Part shown: positions 1-5,792 of the stretch, piece after piece
How the letters are laid out: each line of letters starts with the position of its first letter
Position numbering within the stretch: position 1 is the first letter of the stretch
Assembly: GCA_003535305.1 (NCBI GenBank)
Contig: DOHL01000144.1
Location: 1-5,792 of the forward strand
Origin: Candidatus Acetothermia bacterium
GTDB lineage: Bacteria; Bipolaricaulota; Bipolaricaulia; UBA7950
DNA: 5,792 bases
Direction of reading: 5' to 3'
Notes under the pieces: generated by a model
Told to the model about the DNA's origin: nothing
The model's input: the letters and a program-made list of their open reading frames with translations, nothing else
Databases searched by the model: none
Translations under genes and position numbers: made by a program

Positions 1-6
1 TCGTTT

Positions 7-65
7 TCTAACCGTGAACCGTGAACCCCTGACTTGATCAGGGGTGAACCCCGGAACTTTGAACC
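7..65. repeat. Degenerate GTGAACC heptamer repeat
   Basis: Exact GTGAACC units lie at 14-20, 21-27 and 44-50. Degenerate units lie at 7-13 (TCTAACC) and 59-65 (TTGAACC). The first three (7-27) are in strict tandem with a 7-base period, and the array is then interrupted by a palindrome at 25-45. This looks like a low-complexity intergenic repeat. The array may continue beyond the left edge of the window. Its function is unknown. Confidence 0.6.
25..45. repeat. Palindromic element, 8-bp stem
   Basis: ACCCCTGA (25-32) and TCAGGGGT (38-45) are perfect inverted repeats around the 5-base loop CTTGA. No T-run follows, so it does not look like an intrinsic terminator on the + strand. Its left arm GAACCCCTG (23-31) is repeated exactly at the left arm of the next palindrome (61-69), which suggests that the two are related mobile or dispersed intergenic hairpins. 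Confidence 0.6.
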
Positions 66-91
66 CCTGCCCCTGCGCAGGCAGGGGCAGG
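66..91. repeat. Palindromic element, 11-bp stem
   Basis: CCTGCCCCTGC (66-76) and GCAGGGGCAGG (81-91) are perfectly complementary around a 4-base loop GCAG, giving a very GC-rich hairpin. An alternative register pairs CCCCTGC (64-70) with GCAGGGG (81-87). The sequence after it is TCTGTGGTTTTATT, with only a weak T-run set back by about 7 bases, so a terminator for an upstream gene is possible but not convincing. It sits about 55 bases before hutH and could also lie in its leader. Confidence 0.65.
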
Positions 92-128
92 TCTGTGGTT
101 TTATTAACGCATATTTTGGGTTAATTCT

Positions 129-137
129 AAAGGACGG
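129..137 (+). promoter_or_regulatory. Probable ribosome binding site of hutH
   Basis: AAAGGACGG lies 10 bases before the ATG at 148. The AAGGA core is 13 bases from the start, slightly long. It supports 148 as the start rather than the upstream TTG at 34, which has no comparable site and lies inside the repeat region. I see no convincing -35/-10 pair for hutH in 92-128; the AT-rich stretch at 99-130 could hold one. Confidence 0.5.
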
Positions 138-147
138 AAACAGACTG

Positions 148-1707
148 ATGATCGAACTGGATGGGAATAATTTGACATTGGAGCAAGCGGAAAGAATAAT
201 CATCGCGCAACAACCGGTTACAATTACTACTACTGCGCGCCGTTGCGTCGACGAGACATCGGCAATAATAGAGAAGATTGTTGCTGCACGCCGGCCGGCC
301 TATGGAATAAATACCGGGTTCGGTAAATTAAGTGATCGAGCTATTCCTATAGATAACTTGAGAGCATTACAGCGCAATATAATTCTGAGCCATAGCACCG
401 GTGTGGGGGAGCCTTTATCGATCGAGGCAGTACGCGCAATGATCCTCTTTCGCATAAACTCGCTCCTCAAGGGACTATCAGGTATTCGATCAACGACGAT
501 CGACTATTTGGTCCAGTTACTTAACCATAAAATCCATCCACTTATCCCGAGCAAAGGGTCAGTCGGTTCATCCGGTGATCTGATTCCCCTTGCGCATATG
601 GCGGCAATCCTCCTCGGCGAAGGAGAGGCAGAGCACAATGGGCGAGTGATCAGCGCGACAGAAGCCCTTAAGCTGATCGATCGACCACCGCTCGATCTGG
701 CTCCGAAAGAAGGGTTGGCGCTGCTTAATGGGACTCAATACATGAGCGCACTCGGTTTTCTCGCCCTGCTCCGCGGCAAGCGACTGCTCAAGAATGCTGT
801 TGCCGCTGGTTCGCTTGTTCTGGAAGGACTACAAGGATTCACTGCTCCGTTTGACGAACGGCTCCATGCTGTCCGGCCGCATCCCGGACAAGTCGAAATC
901 GCTCGCCTCATCCGCCGAATGATTGCCGGCAGCCGACTGGTGCAGAAAACAGACGAATCATTCGAAGATCGCTTAAATGACAAGCATTATACAGAAGGAG
1001 AAACAGACTGCTGTAGGCCGCAAGAAGTACAAGATTCTTATTCACTGCGCTGTTTACCGCAGGTGCTCGGTCCGGCATGGGAGGCTCTCGCCTTCCTGGC
1101 GGAGAAGATTACAGTGGAAATTAATTCTGCTACTGATAATCCGCTTATCTGGAGTGATGGAACAGTAATCTCCGGCGGTAATTTTCATGGACAAATCCTT
1201 GCCCTTACACTCGATATGACAGCAATGGCGATCGCTGAGATCGGCAGCATTGCTGAGCGGCAGATCGACCGCCTGCTGACGAGCTCCGATCGAGGCCTAC
1301 CGCTGTTTCTCGTGGAAAATAGCGGGCTTAACTCCGGCTTGATGATCACTCAGTATACTGCAGCAGCTTTAGTAAGCGAGAACAAGATCCTCTGCCATCC
1401 TGCCGGGGTCGATTCGATTCCCACCTCCGGCGGCAAAGAGGATCATAACAGCATGGGTTCGATCGCTGCCGATAAGAACTTACGGGTGATAGAGAACGTA
1501 GAACAAGTGGTGGCGATCACGCTTCTTTGCGCTGCGCAAGCGCTCGATTTTCGTCTCTCTGACCACCTTGCAGGATCGACACGACAGGTTTACGAACGAA
1601 TTCGTCGTCTTGTCCCTCATCTTGCAGGTGATAGGTTCCTTGCTCAGGATATCGATCGCCTGACTCGCGCCGTTAAAGATGGAGAACTGATCGATGGAAT
1701 CCTTTAG
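148..1707 (+). CDS. hutH: Histidine ammonia-lyase (HutH)
   Basis: This 519-residue cytosolic enzyme should deaminate L-histidine to trans-urocanate and ammonia, the first step of histidine degradation. It is an MIO-dependent aromatic amino acid lyase. Visible family signatures are YGINTGFG (catalytic Tyr52), GSVGSSGDL (MIO triad at residues 141-143), NGTQ (Asn194), YSLR (Tyr298, Arg301), GGNFHG (344-348) and the SIPTSGGKEDH block (Glu431). SHSTGVGE puts His82 where histidine-specific members carry Ser-His, which argues for histidine over phenylalanine or tyrosine. Two features are odd: the triad is Ser-Ser-Gly instead of the usual Ala-Ser-Gly, and about 20 extra residues precede YSLR. The start at 148 gives normal family length; an in-frame TTG at 34 would add 38 residues encoded by palindromic repeat. 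No hutU, hutI or hutG is in the window. The 3' end overlaps era by 14 bases. The family call is firm; substrate specificity is inferred. Confidence 0.93.
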   Translation: MIELDGNNLTLEQAERIIIAQQPVTITTTARRCVDETSAIIEKIVAARRPAYGINTGFGKLSDRAIPIDNLRALQRNIILSHSTGVGEPLSIEAVRAMILFRINSLLKGLSGIRSTTIDYLVQLLNHKIHPLIPSKGSVGSSGDLIPLAHMAAILLGEGEAEHNGRVISATEALKLIDRPPLDLAPKEGLALLNGTQYMSALGFLALLRGKRLLKNAVAAGSLVLEGLQGFTAPFDERLHAVRPHPGQVEIARLIRRMIAGSRLVQKTDESFEDRLNDKHYTEGETDCCRPQEVQDSYSLRCLPQVLGPAWEALAFLAEKITVEINSATDNPLIWSDGTVISGGNFHGQILALTLDMTAMAIAEIGSIAERQIDRLLTSSDRGLPLFLVENSGLNSGLMITQYTAAALVSENKILCHPAGVDSIPTSGGKEDHNSMGSIAADKNLRVIENVEQVVAITLLCAAQALDFRLSDHLAGSTRQVYERIRRLVPHLAGDRFLAQDIDRLTRAVKDGELIDGIL

Positions 1708-2593
1708 CTCCGGGTTTGTCGGTGTTATCGGCCAGACAAACGTCGGTAAATCAACGTTTATCAACGCTATTTTGGGAAAGAAGTTGGTGATCACATCCCC
1801 TAAGCCGCAGACGACACGGAATCGCATCCGCTGTATTTACAATAGTAAGAATGTGCAGATCGTCTTTGTCGACACCCCCGGCCTGCATCGTCCGCATAAC
1901 AAGCTGAGTCGTCATATCTTGCGTCAAGCCTATCGCACGCTGCGTGAACTCGATCTCATTCTCTATATGGTCGAGCCGTGGAGCGGGTTGTCAGCCTACG
2001 ACACTCTTCTTTTAGATCGTTTAACAGGGCATGATAAACCGATTATCCTGCTTGTCAATAAAATCGACCGCGCAAAAGGGAATGCATTGGAAGAGACATT
2101 ACTCGCCTATGCGCGTACTGATATCTTCGCAGAATTGATCCCTATATCAGCGCAGGAGGGAACGAACCTCAACGAGGCATTGCACACTGTAATCGGTTGT
2201 CTGCCAAAACGGATGGCTTATTTCCCCGTTGATATGATAACCGATCAAAGCGAAAGGTTTCTGGTCAGTGAATTGATCCGCGAGAAGATCGTTCAACTCA
2301 CTTTTAAAGAACTTCCGTATTCAACTGCCGTGCGCATAAAAGAGATCGAACAACAATCTGCCGGATCAGTGCATATCCGCGCTGAGATATGCGTTGTGCG
2401 TAAGTCACAAAAAGGAATAATCATCGGAAAACACGGCGCAATGATCAAAGAGATCGGTACCCGTGCCCGCCGTGATATCGAAACACTCCTCGGAACAAAG
2501 GTCTTTCTCGACCTTATAGTGCGGGTACGTAAAGATTGGACAAAGGATGAGCACGAGATAGAAATTCTTACCAGAGAGGAAATGATCGTATGA
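1694..2593 (+). CDS. era: Era GTPase, 30S ribosome assembly factor
   Basis: This is a full-length Era of 299 residues. Era binds the 3' end of 16S rRNA and helps 30S maturation, and links growth to the cell cycle. The N-terminal GTPase domain shows all G motifs: G1 GQTNVGKS (13-20), the G2 region PQTTRNRI (38-45), G3 DTPG (60-63), G4 NKID (122-125) and G5 SAQ (152-154). The C-terminal KH RNA-binding domain (about 205-285) carries the loop GKHG (244-247) inside KGIIIGKHG. The P-loop has Thr15 where Era proteins nearly always have Pro (G-x-PNVGKS); the Gly, Lys and Ser that bind nucleotide are kept. GGAGA at 1681-1685 lies 8 bases before the ATG, inside the hutH coding region, so translation is probably coupled to hutH. 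The stop overlaps the next gene as ATGA. Sharing a transcript with hutH is unusual, as era more often neighbours rnc, ybeY or recO. Confidence 0.97.
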   Translation: MESFSSGFVGVIGQTNVGKSTFINAILGKKLVITSPKPQTTRNRIRCIYNSKNVQIVFVDTPGLHRPHNKLSRHILRQAYRTLRELDLILYMVEPWSGLSAYDTLLLDRLTGHDKPIILLVNKIDRAKGNALEETLLAYARTDIFAELIPISAQEGTNLNEALHTVIGCLPKRMAYFPVDMITDQSERFLVSELIREKIVQLTFKELPYSTAVRIKEIEQQSAGSVHIRAEICVVRKSQKGIIIGKHGAMIKEIGTRARRDIETLLGTKVFLDLIVRVRKDWTKDEHEIEILTREEMIV

Positions 2594-4977
2594 CCACAAC
2601 TGCTGACTCAGGGAGAAAAATCCTTCTTGTCACGGATAAAGAAGAGGCATACCAATCACTTGTCGGCCTTCTCCGCCACGACAACTACTCTGTAAAACAA
2701 ATAACAGATGAACAAGAAGCCATTATCATGCTGCAAGAGGAGCAGTTCGATCTCGTCCTCCTTGCCGGCGCGTCAGAGGCTGCTATAGGCGCTAAGATCG
2801 AGAAAACCTTCCCCGAGATCGAGATAATAGTGATCGCCCCGCAAAGAAGGGGCGCTGAAATCGGAAATAGCGAGGAACCGATCGCTTCTTTCCAACTGAA
2901 ACAGACGATCGATTATGCATGCGAAAAACGACGCTTGCTGCGCAATATATCCTTCTTCCGCAGGATAGAACAACTGCAACAGGCTGTCCTGAAATTGGGA
3001 GCGACGATCCTCACAGAAAAGAACATTGATCACATCCTTCAGATAATCGTCGATGCCGTCGTTACTCACAGTGATTTTTCCCGCGCCGCCCTCTCATTGT
3101 ACGATCTGTCGCTTGCGTCACCGATCGATGGGAAAGTGCAAACAATCGCTGCCGCTGGTATCTCACCACAAGAGCTTCAACGCCTAACTGAAAGTGGAGG
3201 TCTCTCCCCTCATGACCGCCATTGCATCTTTACGAAGCAATTTAAACATGGCCCTGCTTATTATATTCCCCACAACAAGACCCCCTGGAAGGATACGCAA
3301 GGCATACCAGGCACGGTAACGACTGAGGGGTGGCACAGAGCCGATCTTCTGCTCATCCCTCTACGTGGTGAGAAAGGGATCATCGGCCATCTGTCGATCG
3401 ATGATCCGCATGACGGTAATATCCCGACAATTACAGCATTAGAACCGATTACCATTCTGACCAATATGGCAGCATTGGCGATCGAACGAGTATATAAATT
3501 GCAACAGTTGGAGAAACTACAAGAAAAACTGCACAGGGTCTATGATTTTGGTCAAACAATGCTTGCCGCAGTCGATATCCCTACCTTACTCGAGTCGACC
3601 TTGCGTCGCTTGCAGGGCGATTTTAAGTATGATTTAGGAGCGATATGGTTTAAAGAAAAGAACGAACTGGTGGCCCGCACTGTTGTTACCACTGCCGATC
3701 TGGCAGGAGACGAATGGGTCACCACTGGAACACGTATCTCCCTGGATGATAAAGGAGCCGTTCCTTGGGTGGCGCGTCAGGGCACACCGCTGGTAATTCC
3801 TGATGTTAATGAAGACGAGCGGCACAACAGACCTTGCCGGACTGCGCATTCTGAGATCATTGTTCCGGTGATGGATAAGAAAGAAATGATCGGTCTGTTG
3901 CAATTGGAGAGCAAGAGGCTCGCTTGTTTTACGCAGGAAGATATCGCACTTTTAACTGCAGTAGCGAGCCAGTTGACGAGCGGTATCGTTAACCTAAGAA
4001 AGCGTGATGAACTCCAGCGTATATATACGTTTAGTCGACAGCTGGCTCAGATCGAAACGCTTTCTGAGTTAACAGAAGTCACGCTCGATTGGCTCGACGA
4101 ACATTTCGGTTACTATCTGGCTGCTATTCTTCTCAAAGAGGGATCTGGGCTGGTCGTCCTTGGACTGCGCCGTCTTGAAATGAGCCAGCGGGTAAAGGCA
4201 AAGGACAAATTCAGCTTCGATAAGGGAATAGTAGGGTGGGCTGCCAAGCACAGAGAGAGCGTAATCGTCGACGATGTTACCAAGAATGGTCGTTATATCC
4301 TCGGATATGAAGACACGCGCTCTGAGCTCGCTGTTCCGATCATCCACAGCGAGGAACTCCTCGGAGTGCTGAATATTGAAAGCTCTGAACCGGCACGTTT
4401 CGATGAGCAGGACCGCCAAGCCGCTGAGTCGATCGCCGGAATACTTGCCGTTGCGATCAGCAATATTCGTGCGCAAGAAGAATTACGCCAGCAAGCGATC
4501 CACGACGCCCTGACCGGTCTGTACAACCGTCATTACTTCAACACGATTATCGATAACGAACTGGCACGAACCGACCGCTATAATCGCCCTCTCTCCTTCA
4601 TGATGATCGATATCGATGGGTTCAAAGCAGTCAACGACGAGCTGGGTCATCTCAAGGGAGATGAAATCTTAAAACGAGTAGCTGGTATGTTGCAGAAAAA
4701 CGTGCGCTCAACAGATCGAGTAATCCGTTATGGAGGAGATGAATTTCTTATCTTGCTGCCAGAGACGAATGGAGAGGCCAAATCGATTGCCAAGCGCCTC
4801 AAAGAGCAAACACAACAGCTCAATCGTGATCTTTCGCTTTTCCAACTGAATATCGGTCTCAGTATCGGCATCGTAACCAGGCAAGCAAATGATAACCAAG
4901 ATCTGGAGAAACTTTTGCGTGAAGCAGACAGACTGATGTACGAAGATAAATATCGAACCAGCGAGAACGCAAGATAG
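2590..4977 (+). CDS. Diguanylate cyclase: pseudo-receiver, three GAF domains, GGDEF
   Basis: This 795-residue soluble protein has no signal peptide or membrane segment. It should make c-di-GMP from two GTP in response to ligands bound by its GAF domains. Residues 8-87 fold like a response-regulator receiver (ILLVTD at 11-16, DLVLLAG at 54-60), but the phosphoacceptor Asp is Ala59, and the usual Thr and Lys are missing, so it is probably not phosphorylated. Three GAF domains follow at about 140-300, 325-468 and 488-628, each ending in a typical PLRGEKGIIGHLSI-like strand pair and joined by probable coiled-coil helices (about 300-325 and 465-487). The GGDEF domain (about 635-790) has DALTGLYNR (639-647), the metal-binding MIDIDGFK (Asp674), an intact YGGDEF (714-719), and an RxxD inhibitory site (Arg706-Asp709) correctly placed before it. 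It is therefore likely active and product-inhibited. The start overlaps the era stop by 4 bases, with AGGA at 2577-2580 as Shine-Dalgarno. The ligands are unknown. Confidence 0.93.
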   Translation: MTTTADSGRKILLVTDKEEAYQSLVGLLRHDNYSVKQITDEQEAIIMLQEEQFDLVLLAGASEAAIGAKIEKTFPEIEIIVIAPQRRGAEIGNSEEPIASFQLKQTIDYACEKRRLLRNISFFRRIEQLQQAVLKLGATILTEKNIDHILQIIVDAVVTHSDFSRAALSLYDLSLASPIDGKVQTIAAAGISPQELQRLTESGGLSPHDRHCIFTKQFKHGPAYYIPHNKTPWKDTQGIPGTVTTEGWHRADLLLIPLRGEKGIIGHLSIDDPHDGNIPTITALEPITILTNMAALAIERVYKLQQLEKLQEKLHRVYDFGQTMLAAVDIPTLLESTLRRLQGDFKYDLGAIWFKEKNELVARTVVTTADLAGDEWVTTGTRISLDDKGAVPWVARQGTPLVIPDVNEDERHNRPCRTAHSEIIVPVMDKKEMIGLLQLESKRLACFTQEDIALLTAVASQLTSGIVNLRKRDELQRIYTFSRQLAQIETLSELTEVTLDWLDEHFGYYLAAILLKEGSGLVVLGLRRLEMSQRVKAKDKFSFDKGIVGWAAKHRESVIVDDVTKNGRYILGYEDTRSELAVPIIHSEELLGVLNIESSEPARFDEQDRQAAESIAGILAVAISNIRAQEELRQQAIHDALTGLYNRHYFNTIIDNELARTDRYNRPLSFMMIDIDGFKAVNDELGHLKGDEILKRVAGMLQKNVRSTDRVIRYGGDEFLILLPETNGEAKSIAKRLKEQTQQLNRDLSLFQLNIGLSIGIVTRQANDNQDLEKLLREADRLMYEDKYRTSENAR

Positions 4978-5039
4978 AAATTGGGTCTCTCTCTGTTTTG
5001 AACAAATAATAGGGAATAAGCGGCAGATCGGATAAACAA

Positions 5040-5048
5040 TGGTATAAT
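5040..5048 (+). promoter_or_regulatory. Extended -10 promoter of deoC
   Basis: TGGTATAAT gives a consensus TATAAT (5043-5048) preceded by the extended -10 TGn motif (5040-5042). No good -35 lies 16-18 bases upstream (GCGGCA around 5020-5025), which fits an extended -10 promoter. Transcription would begin near 5053-5056, leaving a leader of only about 12 bases. This suggests that deoC is at least partly transcribed apart from the upstream operon. The call assumes a sigma70-type factor. Confidence 0.6.
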
Positions 5049-5057
5049 CCTTATTCT

Positions 5058-5064
5058 GGAGGAG
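5058..5064 (+). promoter_or_regulatory. Strong ribosome binding site of deoC
   Basis: GGAGGAG is a near-perfect Shine-Dalgarno. The GGAGG core ends 4 bases before the ATG at 5067, a slightly tight spacing. It fixes the deoC start. Confidence 0.8.
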
Positions 5065-5066
5065 AG

Positions 5067-5738
5067 ATGAAAAGAGCTGAACTGGCTAAGTTGATCGATC
5101 ACACAGCACTCGGACCGACCGCAACGGCAGCGGATATCAAACAGATATGCACGGAAGCACGTCGCGATGGCTTCGCTGCCGTTTGCGTATCTCCGTACCA
5201 TGTACCACTTGCCGGCCAATTGCTCGCGGAGAGTGAAGTGAAGGTATGTACGGTGATCGGTTTTCCCCATGGCTGTAATGTCGGTCCGGTCAAAGCGATG
5301 GAGACGAAACAGGCGATCGATGACGGAGCCGATGAACTCGATATGGTGATCAATATCGCTGCGCTCAAACAAGGCGACTACCATATCGTCCTCGATGAAA
5401 TCCAATTGGTCAGCCGAGCGATCGAGAAGTGTCCACGCCCGTTGCTCCTTAAAATAATTTTGGAAACCACCCTTCTCACCACAGAAGAGAAGATCGCCGG
5501 TGCAATCTTGGCCAAAGCTGCAGGAGCAGATTTTGTCAAAACTTCGACCGGCTTTGCTCAAGGTGGAGCAACGGTAGAAGATGTCTCTCTGCTGCGGAGG
5601 ACAGTGGGTAAAATGATCGGTGTCAAAGCATCCGGCGGGATCAGAGATTATCACACAGCAATAGCGATGATCGAAGCTGGAGCAACGCGAATCGGCACCA
5701 GCAGCGGCCCAGTGATTCTCCACGGAGCAGAAGAGTAG
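5067..5738 (+). CDS. deoC: Deoxyribose-phosphate aldolase (DeoC)
   Basis: This 223-residue class I aldolase reversibly splits 2-deoxyribose-5-phosphate into glyceraldehyde-3-phosphate and acetaldehyde, the last step in salvage of deoxynucleosides. It is a TIM barrel of the usual length for the short bacterial form. The N-terminus LAKLIDHTALGP (7-17) is the standard opening. The Schiff-base lysine is Lys158 in DFVKTSTGF. The proton-relay residues are Asp92 in ELDMVIN and Lys187 in VKASGGIR, and the phosphate-binding glycines near GIRD (191-194) and RIGTSSG (208-214) are present. IGFPHGC (64-70) is a slight variant of the common IGFPLG. No other deo gene (deoA, deoB, deoD) is near. It has its own promoter and a strong ribosome binding site after an 89-base gap. 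Nothing looks truncated, so it should be active. Confidence 0.97.
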   Translation: MKRAELAKLIDHTALGPTATAADIKQICTEARRDGFAAVCVSPYHVPLAGQLLAESEVKVCTVIGFPHGCNVGPVKAMETKQAIDDGADELDMVINIAALKQGDYHIVLDEIQLVSRAIEKCPRPLLLKIILETTLLTTEEKIAGAILAKAAGADFVKTSTGFAQGGATVEDVSLLRRTVGKMIGVKASGGIRDYHTAIAMIEAGATRIGTSSGPVILHGAEE

Positions 5739-5761
5739 TGTCGTGTCAACTCTGAATCCGC

Positions 5762-5782
5762 ATTTCGACCGAAGGGAGAAAT
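5762..5782. repeat. Small hairpin, probable start of a dispersed repeat
   Basis: ATTTC (5762-5766) pairs with GAAAT (5778-5782). Inside it, GA (5767-5768) faces GA (5776-5777) as a possible tandem sheared G-A pair, and CC (5769-5770) pairs with GG (5774-5775) around a GAA triloop. The sequence style (ATTTCGACCGAAGGGAGAAATCT) resembles short intergenic repeats that I recall from several bacterial genomes; that is memory and I have not searched. It lies 23 bases after deoC and has no T-run, so it is a poor terminator. The window ends 10 bases later. Confidence 0.5.
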
Positions 5783-5792
5783 CTTAGAATTC

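Noticed and set aside
34..147. In-frame TTG start that would add 38 residues to HutH
   Set aside because: The extension is encoded by the palindromic repeat, has no Shine-Dalgarno, and makes the protein longer than the family; the ATG at 148 fits better.
1..147. CRISPR array from the heptamer repeats
   Set aside because: The units are only 7 bases and there are no uniform repeats separated by spacers.
977..1168. Small + strand frame inside hutH
   Set aside because: It overlaps conserved hutH motifs in another frame and has no family features or ribosome binding site.
4998..5003. TTGAAC as a -35 box for deoC
   Set aside because: It lies 39 bases before the TATAAT, far outside the 16-18 base spacing.
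4978..5039. Terminator between the cyclase and deoC
   Set aside because: No inverted repeat followed by a T-run is visible; the TTTTG at 4996-5000 has no stem before it. Read-through into deoC is possible.
4728..5723. Antisense open frame of 331 codons
   Set aside because: It lies opposite the conserved GGDEF end and nearly all of deoC, crosses their intergenic promoter, and shows no recognisable domain; it is a shadow of the coding strand.
5787..5792. EcoRI site GAATTC exactly at the window end, suggesting a cloning junction
   Set aside because: A six-base site at an edge can occur by chance or by window choice, and nothing vector-like is adjacent.

Overview
The window is a dense stretch of bacterial chromosome with all four genes on the + strand: hutH (histidine ammonia-lyase), era (ribosome-assembly GTPase), a large GAF-GGDEF diguanylate cyclase, and deoC (deoxyribose-phosphate aldolase). 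Era, the GGDEF protein and the Shine-Dalgarno sequences show that it is bacterial. Base composition is close to half G+C by eye. I cannot name the lineage securely. The mixed gene order, and the heptamer and hairpin repeats at both ends, remind me of genomes of uncultured candidate phyla, but that is a weak impression and not evidence.

Layout. Positions 1-147 are intergenic and structured: degenerate GTGAACC heptamers interrupted by two strong palindromes. hutH (148-1707) follows, then era (1694-2593) overlapping hutH by 14 bases, then the diguanylate cyclase (2590-4977) overlapping era by 4 bases through an ATGA stop/start. These three are almost certainly one translationally coupled transcript. 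An 89-base gap then holds an extended -10 promoter and a strong ribosome binding site for deoC (5067-5738). The last 54 bases hold a small hairpin that looks like the start of a dispersed repeat. No stretch longer than 300 bases lacks a gene.

How the genes work together. They do not form one recognisable pathway. HutH releases ammonia from histidine, but no other hut gene is present. Era is a housekeeping factor for 30S maturation. The cyclase is a soluble multi-sensor enzyme making c-di-GMP, with a receiver-like N-terminus that has lost its phosphoacceptor. DeoC salvages deoxyribose phosphate. This looks like a mixed operon of the kind seen in compact genomes, followed by an independently started gene.

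I found no new multi-gene system. The points worth a second look are details: an Ser-Ser-Gly MIO triad and an insertion in HutH, a Pro-to-Thr change in the Era P-loop, the degenerate receiver, the palindromic edges, and a striking excess of GATC.
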